63,132 bases of DNA from Clostridiales bacterium (GTDB taxonomy: Bacteria; Bacillota; Clostridia; Lutisporales; Lutisporaceae): positions 1 to 63,132 of the forward strand of contig JAAYMO010000100.1 in NCBI GenBank assembly GCA_012521375.1, written 5' to 3'. Made by a program: the position numbers and the translations under genes. Positions within the stretch are counted from its first letter, which is position 1, and the number at the start of each line of letters is the position of its first letter. Below are positions 9,100 through 18,625 of this stretch, piece by piece. The notes beneath the pieces were generated by a model. The model searched no databases, was not told where the DNA came from, and saw nothing but the letters and a program-made list of their open reading frames with translations.

Positions 9100-9106
9100 T
9101 AGAAAT

Positions 9107-9146
9107 AATAGGGCAAGAGTGGAAAAAACACTCTGCCTTATTTTTT
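9107..9146 (+). terminator. Rho-independent terminator after betaine transporter operon
   Basis: Arms 9107-9121 and 9129-9142 pair with one bulged A around a 7-nt A-rich loop, followed by TTTT to 9146. Confidence 0.85.
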
Positions 9147-9168
9147 GTTATTTATTTAACTTATTCCA

Positions 9169-9197
9169 TTGTAATAAAGTGTTACCTGTTGTACAAT
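9169..9197 (+). promoter_or_regulatory. Sigma-A promoter for mobA-fdhD
   Basis: TTGTAA (9169-9174), a 17-bp spacer and TACAAT (9192-9197) lie 35 nt before the mobA start. Confidence 0.6.
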
Positions 9198-9232
9198 ATG
9201 ATTAGATGAAATTTTCAGAATCGGGTGATAAT

Positions 9233-9880
9233 ATGTATTCAATGGACACTGCCATAATTCTTGCCGGAGGAAACAGCAAGCGCATGGGTTTTGACAAACA
9301 ATTCATAAATATTGGTTCAATGAGTATAACCGAACATATAATAGAAGCTTTAAAGGAGCTATTTCCCAATGTTATATTGGTTACTAACAAACCACAAGCT
9401 TATTGTAGAAAAGACATAGAAATTACACAAGATATATATAAAGGATTTGGTCCCTTGGGAGGCATACATGCAGGGCTTATGAAATCTCAAAGCCAATACA
9501 ATTATATATTAGCCTGTGATATGCCCTTTATTAATAAAGATTATATAAGATATATGTATAAAAAGTTAGAAGACAATGAGTTTACAGCAGAGGCAGTCAT
9601 AACTAAATATGGCCAATGGATAGAACCTTTTAATGCTATTTATAGCAAAGCTTTGCTTCCTAGGATAGAAGCAGGAGTGCTTGCAGAAAAAAAGAAAATT
9701 TCCGGCTTGCTTAGAATGGCAGATGTATTATATATAGAAGAGGAAGAAGCCAGAAACTTTAGTCCCGATTGGAATATGTTTATGAATATAAATACGGAAA
9801 AAGACTTGATGTTATATAGAGCGATGGAGCAGGAGGATATGTATGGAGCTTACCAGGCAAGTAATGTTAACAAGATATGA
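9233..9880 (+). CDS. mobA: Molybdenum cofactor guanylyltransferase MobA
   Basis: A 215-residue nucleotidyltransferase with the N-terminal signature LAGGNSKRMGFDKQ, a GPLGGIHAGL motif and ILACDMPFI metal-binding aspartate region, all typical of MobA. It attaches GMP to molybdopterin to form the bis-MGD (or tungsten analogue) used by formate dehydrogenase. ATG 9233 follows GGGTGAT; an in-frame ATG at 9206 lacks a ribosome site. It overlaps fdhD by 38 nt, so the two are coupled and both serve the fdhA product encoded 4 kb upstream. Confidence 0.9.
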   Translation: MYSMDTAIILAGGNSKRMGFDKQFINIGSMSITEHIIEALKELFPNVILVTNKPQAYCRKDIEITQDIYKGFGPLGGIHAGLMKSQSQYNYILACDMPFINKDYIRYMYKKLEDNEFTAEAVITKYGQWIEPFNAIYSKALLPRIEAGVLAEKKKISGLLRMADVLYIEEEEARNFSPDWNMFMNINTEKDLMLYRAMEQEDMYGAYQASNVNKI

Positions 9881-10625
9881 TAGAGGAGACATAGAAGAGG
9901 TAGAAGATATCGTAGTAATTGAATATCCTCTGACTATATACCTAAATGATGAGGAATTGGTTACATTATTATGCTCACCAGCCAGCTTAGAGTTTTTAGT
10001 CATAGGTTTCCTTCTATCTGAAAGCATTATAAAGACAAAAGACGAAATTAATAGCATAAGGATAGACCGATCTAAAGGCATAGCCTATGTGAAGACAAAT
10101 ACCCCAAAAGACATGGCTAAATATTTCATGGGCAAAAGAATGCTAACTACAGGATGCGGAAGAGGTACTACATTTTACAATATATATGATTCAATGAACT
10201 GTGGTATAATCAATAGCGACCTAAAGATAAGCTATGATAAAATTTTGTCCCTAATGAAAGTATTTGCAGCAAAATCTCAGGTTTTTCAAAGTACTGGTGG
10301 AGTTCACAGTGCTGCTTTAAGTCAAGATGAGGAGATTCTATTTTTTCAGGAGGATGTAGGAAGACATAATGCTCTGGATAAGGTGCTGGGAGAAGCGTTT
10401 ATGAAGGATATAGATTTTTCCAAGACGCTCCTTCTGACAAGCGGAAGGATTTCGTCAGAAATGCTTTTAAAAGCAGGCAAAAGGGGAATTTCCACTGTTG
10501 TTTCCCGTTCTGCACCAATGGATTTGGCACTGAAGATGGGTATTGAATTAAATATGACTATAGTAGGATTTGCTAGGGGCCAGAGAATGAATGTATATAC
10601 AGGCAAAGAAAGGATAATTTGGTAA
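9843..10625 (+). CDS. fdhD: Formate dehydrogenase accessory sulfurtransferase FdhD
   Basis: A 260-residue protein with the FdhD landmarks EYPLTIYLNDEELVTLLCSP, the Cys loop TTGCGRGTTF (Cys ~103), STGGVHSAAL, VGRHNALDKV and TSGRISSEML. FdhD passes sulfur from a cysteine desulfurase to the molybdenum/tungsten cofactor before insertion into formate dehydrogenase. The E. coli enzyme has a CxxC loop; here the second position is Gly, so only one loop cysteine remains. ATG 9843 sits 6 nt after AGGAGG and lies within the end of mobA. Confidence 0.93.
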   Translation: MELTRQVMLTRYDRGDIEEVEDIVVIEYPLTIYLNDEELVTLLCSPASLEFLVIGFLLSESIIKTKDEINSIRIDRSKGIAYVKTNTPKDMAKYFMGKRMLTTGCGRGTTFYNIYDSMNCGIINSDLKISYDKILSLMKVFAAKSQVFQSTGGVHSAALSQDEEILFFQEDVGRHNALDKVLGEAFMKDIDFSKTLLLTSGRISSEMLLKAGKRGISTVVSRSAPMDLALKMGIELNMTIVGFARGQRMNVYTGKERIIW

Positions 10626-10678
10626 CATTGTAGCCAATGATTCATAATCCTTTTGTAAACTTATAGAATAGTCTAATT

Positions 10679-10705
10679 CAGCGGTTAGAGGTTAGAGACC
10701 AGAAG
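10679..10705 (+). repeat. Short intergenic repeat module (GGTTAGA type)
   Basis: CAGCGGTTAGAGGTTAGAG plus CCAGAAG; the reverse complement of 47132-47159 (CCAGCGGTTAGAAGCTAGAA...) matches most positions. It belongs to the word-like non-coding repeats scattered through this window. Confidence 0.55.
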
Positions 10706-10788
10706 TAAAAAGAAAGAGACTAGTGGCTTTTCAATTATTTGACAATTAACAAACGGAATTATGAGAAAAAATATGCAAGGAGGTCTTT

Positions 10789-11322
10789 ATGTTAAAAAAT
10801 ATTTTAGAACACAACAAAAAGTTTGTAGAGGAAAGGAAGAAAGCAGGTCTTCATAAGCCAATAGAGGGGCATGCCCAAAAAGATGTGATGATATTTACTT
10901 GCATGGATACCAGGCTTATAGATCTTCTAGAACCTGCCATGGGTATTAAAAGAGGAGATGTTAAAATTCTAAAAAATGCAGGCAATACTATAAGAGACGG
11001 ATGTGATGAGATCATCAGATGTATAACTGTGGGAACAGTGCTTATGGGGCTTTCACAAGTATATGTAGTTGGACATAAGGATTGTGGAATGGCTAAACTT
11101 GAACCGGAAAAAGTAAGAGAAAAAATGATTTCAAGAGGTATTCCTAAAGAAATTGTCGATTCTATTAATATTGAGCAATGGATAGGGATTTTGAAAAATG
11201 AAAAGGAAAATGTAATGGAAACAGTAAGGAAGATAAAAGAATCTCCTTTCGTTCCTAAGGATATAGTAGTGCACGGCCTATTAATGGATCCGGATTCAGG
11301 AGAAATAGAGGTTGTTTGTTAG
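10789..11322 (+). CDS. Beta-class carbonic anhydrase
   Basis: A 177-residue short beta-carbonic anhydrase. Zinc ligands and partners are visible: Cys38, Asp40 and Arg42 in FTCMDTRL, then His96 and Cys99 in GHKDCGM. It interconverts CO2 and bicarbonate in the cytoplasm. Located between fdhD and a formate channel, it probably keeps CO2 available to, or removes it from, formate dehydrogenase. ATG 10789 follows AAGGAGG with normal spacing. The 163-nt gap upstream carries a repeat module and a TTGACA box (10739-10744) without a clear -10 partner. Confidence 0.9.
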   Translation: MLKNILEHNKKFVEERKKAGLHKPIEGHAQKDVMIFTCMDTRLIDLLEPAMGIKRGDVKILKNAGNTIRDGCDEIIRCITVGTVLMGLSQVYVVGHKDCGMAKLEPEKVREKMISRGIPKEIVDSINIEQWIGILKNEKENVMETVRKIKESPFVPKDIVVHGLLMDPDSGEIEVVC

Positions 11323-11427
11323 CAAAGATTGTTAAAAAAATGGTTAAATATATAGACTGATTGTGAAAAAAATGATAAGATTACATTAGAAGGCAATATG
11401 ATTATCGTTTAGGAAAGGAGTATAGTA

Positions 11428-12240
11428 ATGGAAAAAAGAATGCTTACACCTAAAGAAATTGCTCAAGCTACAATAGATGCAGGTGTAGCTAAGACAAAAC
11501 TTTCTATCGCACAGATGATCATACTAGGAATTTTTGCTGGAGCATTTATTGGATTTGGTGGACAGGGAGCCATAACCATAGGTCAGACTTATGCTAATAT
11601 TGATTTAGGAATGTCAAAGTTTATATTTGCTGCGGCTTTTCCTGTTGGCTTGATGCTTGTTGTAATTTGTGGTGCTGAGTTATTTACAGGCAATAATTTA
11701 ATGGTTTTAGGTTATTTGAATGGGAATTATGAATTTAAGGATGTATTAAGAAATTGGATAGTGGTTTACCTAGCTAATTTTGTCGGTTCTGTAATACTTG
11801 CATTAATGGTTGCTAACTCTGGTTTGATGACAGGGGCTGCAGCCGAAAAGGCAATAAGTATAGCAAATGCAAAAGTTGCTATACCATTTGGAGAAGCAAT
11901 TATAAGAGGTATTTTGTGTAATATATTAGTGGTGCTGGCGGTTTGGATGGCTACAGGCGGAAGAGATATCATAAGCAAAATATTTGCTTGTTGGTTCCCC
12001 ATCATGTTATTTGTGCTCATCGGTTTTGAACATAGCGTAGCTAATATGTATTTTGCACCTCTTGGAATGTTCTTGGGAGCTCCTATTACATGGGGACAGA
12101 TATGGATAAACAATTTGATTCCTGTAACTATAGGTAATTTGATAGGTGGCGCGGTTATAGTTCCCTTTGCATATTATATTACCTACGTTAAGACGCCAAA
12201 AGTACCTTCAAAATTTGAAAAGAGTACCAGAATCGCATAG
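11428..12240 (+). CDS. focA: Formate/nitrite transporter family channel
   Basis: A 270-residue FNT-family membrane protein with about six helices and family stretches AGAFIGFGGQGA, GAELFTGNNLM (first half) and GFEHSVANMYFAPLGM (second half, including the pore histidine). FNT channels form pentamers that pass formate, nitrite or related anions. With fdhA, fdhD and mobA nearby, formate is the likely substrate, in either direction. The ATG follows AAAGGAG. The gene ends at a strong hairpin. Confidence 0.92.
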   Translation: MEKRMLTPKEIAQATIDAGVAKTKLSIAQMIILGIFAGAFIGFGGQGAITIGQTYANIDLGMSKFIFAAAFPVGLMLVVICGAELFTGNNLMVLGYLNGNYEFKDVLRNWIVVYLANFVGSVILALMVANSGLMTGAAAEKAISIANAKVAIPFGEAIIRGILCNILVVLAVWMATGGRDIISKIFACWFPIMLFVLIGFEHSVANMYFAPLGMFLGAPITWGQIWINNLIPVTIGNLIGGAVIVPFAYYITYVKTPKVPSKFEKSTRIA

Positions 12241-12260
12241 TATTAGTATGGGTGAATTTT

Positions 12261-12292
12261 AAATAGCAGCTCAATAGAGCTGCTATTTCCAT
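12261..12292 (+). terminator. Hairpin terminator after formate channel gene
   Basis: AAATAGCAGCTC (12261-12272) pairs perfectly with GAGCTGCTATTT (12277-12288) around AATA; the T-run is short. Confidence 0.75.
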
Positions 12293-12466
12293 TTAGTTAC
12301 AAGTAAGTTTAGTGAGAAAAACAGTTATGAATTGCAGCTCTTAGCTTTGTCATAAATTACCGTTGTCTTTTATCCCATAATTATGTAAACTATAATAAAC
12401 CGTACTGTTTAGCTGAACCCAGAATTAACTTTCAACCAACTTCGTAACATAAGAGAGGAGAGTTAC

Positions 12467-13498
12467 ATGAGGAAGAGCAAAACATTACTATTTTTTATGG
12501 TATTAGCTTTGCTGATGATATCACCGGTTTTTGGGGATGTTTTGAAAGTCGGAAGTACCGGCACAGCGGTAAAAAATCTTCAAACGAAGCTAATATCTTT
12601 AGGTTATTTGAGTTCAAAAGCAACAGGTTATTATGGTACTTTGACGAAGAAGGCTGTACTGGAGTTTCAGACAAAAAATGGTCTAAAACAGGACGGTATT
12701 GCCGGTAAACAAACCCTTACCGCTTTATCAAAAATTGGGACAAGCAGCGGAGCAAGCGGAAGCAGAGGGTCTGCTAAATCTTACACTATAAAAGATGTAC
12801 AAACAGTTTTAAAAAATCTAGGCCTATATACAGGGAAAATAGATGGGATAGCAGGTCCTAAGACTAAGGCTGCTTTGAAGCAGTTTCAAAGGAGCAACGG
12901 GCTAGTTGTGGACGGAATAATGGGTCCTAAGACAGCTGCCAAACTTTTTAGCGTAGAACCGACTTCCACGGCAGATAGAGGAGACATTAATCGTAAAGAT
13001 GGTACATACAATTCTTCAAACGAAACTGAATACGGAGAGTTGTTAGATTGGTGGACAGAAGCTTCTAAGATATTTTATCGTGGAGCGAAGGCTGAAGTCA
13101 TAGATTTATGGACAGGAAAAAGCTTTAACGTAATGAGAACCTATGGCAGTAATCATGCCGATTGCGAGCCTTTAACAGCTGAAGATACAAAAATAATGAA
13201 AGAAATATATGGAGGCAGCTGGAGCTGGAATAGGAGACCTATAATTGTTGTAACAGGAGGCAGAAGAATTGCAGCATCAATGGCTGGTATGCCTCATGCA
13301 GGTCTGGATTCAAAACCTAAGAATGTGACAGTTAGCGGTAGAAGCGGTGGTTACGGTAAAGGAACTAACTTAGATACCATAAAAGGAAATAATATGGATG
13401 GTCATTTCGATATCCATTTTCTAAATAGCCGTACCCATGGTACTAATAAAGTTAATGCAGCCCATCAAAAAGCGGTAAAACAAGCAGCAGGTTTATAG
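12467..13498 (+). CDS. Secreted protein with two peptidoglycan-binding repeats and an uncharacterised C-terminal domain
   Basis: A 343-residue exported protein: signal peptide (1-~24), PG_binding_1 repeat 1 (~25-90, LKVGSTGTAVKNLQTKLISL... QDGIAGKQT), repeat 2 (~102-160, IKDVQTVLKNLGLYTGKIDG... VDGIMGPKT), then ~180 residues not matched to any enzyme I can name. That region has conserved-looking polar motifs (YGSNHADCEPL, PHAGLDS, GHFDIHFLNSRTHG) of the kind that could bind metal or form an active site, suggesting a cell-wall or spore-coat enzyme. Monocistronic: terminators lie on both sides. The ribosome site is AGAGAGGAGAG before ATG 12467. Confidence 0.8.
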   Translation: MRKSKTLLFFMVLALLMISPVFGDVLKVGSTGTAVKNLQTKLISLGYLSSKATGYYGTLTKKAVLEFQTKNGLKQDGIAGKQTLTALSKIGTSSGASGSRGSAKSYTIKDVQTVLKNLGLYTGKIDGIAGPKTKAALKQFQRSNGLVVDGIMGPKTAAKLFSVEPTSTADRGDINRKDGTYNSSNETEYGELLDWWTEASKIFYRGAKAEVIDLWTGKSFNVMRTYGSNHADCEPLTAEDTKIMKEIYGGSWSWNRRPIIVVTGGRRIAASMAGMPHAGLDSKPKNVTVSGRSGGYGKGTNLDTIKGNNMDGHFDIHFLNSRTHGTNKVNAAHQKAVKQAAGL

Positions 13499-13515
13499 TA
13501 ACAAATGCAGTACGG

Positions 13516-13547
13516 TAAGCTCAGGCGAGAACCTGAGCTTAATTTTA
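13516..13547 (+). terminator. Rho-independent terminator
   Basis: TAAGCTCAGG (13516-13525)/CCTGAGCTTA (13532-13541), 6-nt loop, then ATTTTAT. Confidence 0.8.
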
Positions 13548-13675
13548 TATCAAAAAATTTTTGGACTAATTATATAATAATTAAATAATGGGGAGTAATA
13601 ATATACAGAGCGTGAAACTGATTTATAAACGATTAATAGCAATTGATGTGAATATTCTATATTTTTTTCAAACCT

Positions 13676-13704
13676 TTGACAAACAGATACACTTTAAATA
13701 TAAT
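13676..13704 (+). promoter_or_regulatory. Consensus sigma-A promoter for guaB
   Basis: TTGACA (13676-13681), exactly 17 bp, TATAAT (13699-13704): a perfect consensus promoter 47 nt before the guaB start. No purine riboswitch is seen in the leader. Confidence 0.9.
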
Positions 13705-13735
13705 TAAAAAAACAATAAAAAACGGCATTTTATAA

Positions 13736-15205
<1,470 letters not shown>

Positions 15206-15479
15206 GCTGAAACCACTATTTATTAGGAAACCACAATACTAATATTTGAAACCACTAAAACCACTGAAAACACTAAAAATTATTATAATTAAAGCATCAG
15301 GACGGGAAAAGAATACTATAGACAACGCTAAACACAAAAAAGACCCAAGAGGAATACTCAGGCTACTCAAGCTAATAACTCGAGACTCGTAACCCGTAAC
15401 AGGATATATGAGGAATACACAAGGTAACGCAACATTCATAGCTCATAGTTCATAGTTCAAATATTAAGGAGCGTGAATT
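15206..15479 (+). repeat. Non-coding composite repeat block upstream of guaA
   Basis: No gene is seen. In order it holds a purine-rich run of AAACCACT/AAAACACTAAAAATT words (15206-15292), GCATCAGGACGGGAAAAGAAT (15295 onward), GACCCAAGAGGAATAC (~15343), ACTCGTAACCCGTAAC (~15386) and CATAGCTCATAGTTC (~15438). The same words occur in the reverse order and opposite strand at 31426-31680, and partly at 35050-35130 and 47190-47400. The guaA ribosome site AAGGAG is at its right end. Confidence 0.75.
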
Positions 15480-16451
15480 ATGGAAAGAAATTTTGGTAAG
15501 AACTTTGATATTGATAAATATATAGAGGATACCATCACTGATATCAAAAATACAGTAGGGGATAAAAAACTCATCTGTGCATTAAGCGGAGGAGTGGATT
15601 CCTCTGTAGCGGCGGTTATGGTACATAAAGCAGTTGGAGACCAGCTTACCTGTATATTTGTAGATAATGGCCTTATGAGGAAGGGCGAAGGAGATCAGGT
15701 GATGGCTGTGTTTAAGGAACAGTTCAAGATGAACCTGATAAGAGTCAATGCACAGGAAAGATTCTTAAATAAGCTTGATGGAGTTTCTGATCCGGAGAAA
15801 AAGAGAAAGATAATCGGAGAAGAATTCATAAGGGTTTTTGAGGAAGAAGCCAAGAAACTGGGAGATATTGACTTTCTGGTACAAGGCACTATTTATCCAG
15901 ATATATTGGAAAGCGGAACCAAGAAAGGTGGGTTGGTCAAATCTCATCATAATGTAGGTGGCTTGCCCAAAGATATGAAGCTTAAACTTATAGAGCCAGT
16001 AAGGCTTCTTTATAAAGATGAAGTAAGGGAAGTAGGTTTAAAACTTGGAATCCCAGAAGACTTGATCTGGAGACAACCTTTCCCGGGGCCGGGGTTGGCA
16101 GTAAGAGTTTTAGGCGCCATTACCAGAGAAAAACTTGACATAGTCAGAGAAGCCGATGCCATTTTGAGAGAAGAAATTAAGAATGCAAATCTCCACAGAA
16201 GTATATGGCAGTATTTTACTGTTATACCTGATATAAAAAGTGTTGGTGTAAAAAACGATGAAAGAACCTATAGCCATACAATAATTATAAGAGCAATACA
16301 CAGCAAGGATGCTATGACGGCGGATTGGGCAAGAATACCTTATGAAGTTCTGGATAAAATATCATCAAGAATTGTCAGCGAAGTAGAAGAAGTAAATCGA
16401 GTAGTATACGACATAACTTCCAAACCGCCGGCAACAATCGAGTGGGAATAA
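15480..16451 (+). CDS. guaA: GMP synthase ATP-pyrophosphatase subunit, glutaminase domain absent
   Basis: A 323-residue protein equal to the C-terminal two-thirds of normal bacterial GMP synthase (~510 residues). It has the PP-loop [12 protein letters not shown] near residue 40, [37 protein letters not shown] and the C-terminal dimerisation end [10 protein letters not shown]. It adenylates XMP and aminates it to GMP with ammonia. The N-terminal class I glutaminase domain is missing: AAGGAG lies 7 nt before the ATG and the sequence upstream is repeat DNA, not a broken gene. This is the archaeal-style split form (GuaAb); a separate GuaAa glutaminase could be elsewhere. Confidence 0.93.
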   Translation: MERNFGKNFDIDKYIEDTITDIKNTVGDKKLICALSGGVDSSVAAVMVHKAVGDQLTCIFVDNGLMRKGEGDQVMAVFKEQFKMNLIRVNAQERFLNKLDGVSDPEKKRKIIGEEFIRVFEEEAKKLGDIDFLVQGTIYPDILESGTKKGGLVKSHHNVGGLPKDMKLKLIEPVRLLYKDEVREVGLKLGIPEDLIWRQPFPGPGLAVRVLGAITREKLDIVREADAILREEIKNANLHRSIWQYFTVIPDIKSVGVKNDERTYSHTIIIRAIHSKDAMTADWARIPYEVLDKISSRIVSEVEEVNRVVYDITSKPPATIEWE

Positions 16452-16455
16452 AAGT

Positions 16456-16504
16456 AATCCCCGTGGGAAAGCAAGCGATTTAGCTTTCCTACGGGGATTT
16501 TCTT
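16456..16504 (+). terminator. Terminator after guaA (member of a repeated hairpin family)
   Basis: AATCCCCGTGGGAAAGC (16456-16472) pairs with GCTTTCCTACGGGGATT (16483-16499), followed by TTTCTT. A closely related hairpin sits at 22527-22580. Confidence 0.88.
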
Positions 16505-16523
16505 ACTCTCATCATCTCTTGAG

Positions 16524-16554
16524 AGAAACTAAGCCTTTAATAGGCTGAGTTTCT
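16524..16554 (-). terminator. Hairpin downstream of the TRAP permease gene
   Basis: AGAAACTAAGCC (16524-16535)/GGCTGAGTTTCT (16543-16554), with 11 of 12 pairs. It lies just past the stop of the minus-strand permease gene; no strong T-run is visible. Confidence 0.5.
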
Positions 16555-16580
16555 TCAGAGAAGTTCAAGTCGATTGACTT

Positions 16581-18530
16581 TTATGCTTGCGCTGTAGGTT
16601 TTATTTCCTTTTCTTCTTCGTAAACTCCGATGTTAAACTTCAAGCATAATAAGAATATTGCGATACAAGCTACTCCTATTAAATCTGTTTTTATACCTGG
16701 TATTATCAATGAAAACGCTGCTATCGCCAGCAATAATCTTATAGGCAACTTAAGAAACTTTTTAAACCAACCCTGTATACATGCAGCAAGGACCACGACA
16801 CCTACTACAGATGTAATAAATGCTAGAATAATGTCAATTGCGTTACCTTGCATTAATAAAGTCTGATTATAAACAAATACATAAGGGATTATGAAACCTG
16901 TAATTCCTAATCTGAAAGCGGTAACACCTACTTTCCACATGCTATCTTTCGCAAGCGCTGCCGCTGCATAGGCCGCTAGAGCTACCGGTGGTGTTATTAC
17001 TGATACTGCACAGAAATAGAATATAAATAGATGGGCCGCAAGCGGTGGTACACCCATGCTTACCAATGCTGGTCCTACGGCGCTGCCTGCTATCGCATAT
17101 GCTGCTACCGGTGGAACACCCATGCCAAGAATAATCGCTACAATCATTGTTAATAGTAACGCAGGTATCAATCTACCATCTGAAAGTTCTATTAGAAGAA
17201 TGGAGAATCTATGCCCCAATCCGGTAAGGCTCATGGTTCCAACTACAATGCCTGCTGCAGCACAGGTTGATGCTACCGTTATCAAGTCTTTTGGTGCAGT
17301 AATTACTGTCTCAAGAAGCTTCTTAGGTGCAACATTCTTTCTAGTATTAGGATTAAGCAGTGCAAAAATAATTACCGATATTGCTGAATAAAGAGCCGAT
17401 TTCAGGGGTGATAGACCTACAACCACAAGGAAGAACAGAAGAACTAATATTGGGAACAGAAGCAGTCCGTGTTTTTTAAATACCTGATTCATCCTAGGTA
17501 GTTCTTCCTTAGACAGTCCTAATAGGTTCTTCTTTGCCGCTTCAAAGTCTACCACTGCAAATAGACATATGTAATAAAGCAGTGCAGGAATAATAGTTGC
17601 TATTACAATCTTCGAATAGGGCACTCCAAGCACTTCAGCGATCAGAAACGCCGCAGCACCCAGCACCGGAGGAGTAATCTGTCCCCCTGTTGAAGCTACT
17701 GCTTCTACAGCTCCGGCAAAATGGCTATCATAGCCTGTTTTTTTCATCAAAGGTATTGTAAAGGTTCCCGTTACAACAACATTCGCTACTGCAGACCCTG
17801 ATATTGAACCAAATAATGCACTGGATAGTATGGCTACCTTTGCAGGACCACCCCTTTTACCACCAGCTATAGATTTGGCAAAATCGATTATCGCTTCACC
17901 AGCACCAGATGTATTAAGCAGCGCTCCAAACAATATAAACATAAATACAAAAGTTGCTGAAACGCCTACTGGTTCGCTGAATATTCCCTGTACTCCAAAC
18001 AAAAAGCTAACTACCCTTTTAAAACTATACTTCGGATGACCTAAAAGACCGGGCAGGTTTGCTCCATACAGTGCATACAGTAAGAATATTATCGCTATAA
18101 TTGGAAGCGTGATACCCGTCGTTCTTCTTGCCATTTCTATAATAGAAACTATCAATATAACTCCAAAAATTATATCCAACTGTGTTGGGTTTACACCGCT
18201 TCTTAGAGTAATACCCTTGTATTCGCTTATTGTATAGAACATAAGTGCAAGTGCACCAGCAGCAAGTATCAAATCAATAAAATGGACTTTATCTTTTCTC
18301 ATTTTATCTGATAATGGAAAATATAAAAAACCCAAAAGCAAAACAAAGCATATATGCACCGTTCTAAGTAATAAAGGATCTATCGGTGAAATAAATAGGA
18401 CGTATAATTGCCATAGAACAAAGACTATGGAAATTGCCATAACAAAATACATTATGTTTTTGGGCAAAGTCCTTTGCTTATCTTCTTCTAACTGTATCTG
18501 TTTATCCAATTGGTTTGTATCTTTTGCCAT
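16581..18530 (-). CDS. TRAP transporter fused permease (TAXI type)
   Basis: A 649-residue membrane protein in which the small DctQ-like and large DctM-like permease parts are fused, as usual for TAXI-type TRAP systems. The long DctM half shows repeated Gly-rich stretches (GSISGSAVANVVVTGTFTIPLMK, TGGQITPPVLGAAAF, GMGVPPVAAYAIAG). It imports an organic acid using a sodium or proton gradient together with the binding protein encoded upstream. The ATG at 18530 has AAAGGAG. Its 3' end converges on guaA. Neighbours (PrpF isomerase, 2-hydroxyacid dehydrogenase) suggest a di- or tricarboxylate, but the substrate is unknown. Confidence 0.93.
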   Translation of the reverse strand: MAKDTNQLDKQIQLEEDKQRTLPKNIMYFVMAISIVFVLWQLYVLFISPIDPLLLRTVHICFVLLLGFLYFPLSDKMRKDKVHFIDLILAAGALALMFYTISEYKGITLRSGVNPTQLDIIFGVILIVSIIEMARRTTGITLPIIAIIFLLYALYGANLPGLLGHPKYSFKRVVSFLFGVQGIFSEPVGVSATFVFMFILFGALLNTSGAGEAIIDFAKSIAGGKRGGPAKVAILSSALFGSISGSAVANVVVTGTFTIPLMKKTGYDSHFAGAVEAVASTGGQITPPVLGAAAFLIAEVLGVPYSKIVIATIIPALLYYICLFAVVDFEAAKKNLLGLSKEELPRMNQVFKKHGLLLFPILVLLFFLVVVGLSPLKSALYSAISVIIFALLNPNTRKNVAPKKLLETVITAPKDLITVASTCAAAGIVVGTMSLTGLGHRFSILLIELSDGRLIPALLLTMIVAIILGMGVPPVAAYAIAGSAVGPALVSMGVPPLAAHLFIFYFCAVSVITPPVALAAYAAAALAKDSMWKVGVTAFRLGITGFIIPYVFVYNQTLLMQGNAIDIILAFITSVVGVVVLAACIQGWFKKFLKLPIRLLLAIAAFSLIIPGIKTDLIGVACIAIFLLCLKFNIGVYEEEKEIKPTAQA

Positions 18531-18550
18531 ATTTCGATACTCCTTTCTGT

Positions 18551-18607
18551 AGACGAGTACAGGTTGGGGGGTTCACATAGGAACCCTCCAACTAAAGTAT
18601 CTCGTCT
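18551..18607 (-). other. Strong intercistronic hairpin between TRAP binding-protein and permease genes
   Basis: GTTGGGGGGTTC (18563-18574)/GAACCCTCCAAC (18581-18592), nested inside AGACGAG (18551-18557)/CTCGTCT (18601-18607). No T-run, so more likely an mRNA-protecting or processing hairpin giving more binding protein than permease. Confidence 0.6.
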
Positions 18608-18625
18608 AACAAATCTCTTTATTGT

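Noticed and set aside
15206-15479. Decayed glutaminase domain of guaA
   Set aside because: No frame shows class I glutaminase motifs; the sequence matches the intergenic repeat words found elsewhere in the window.
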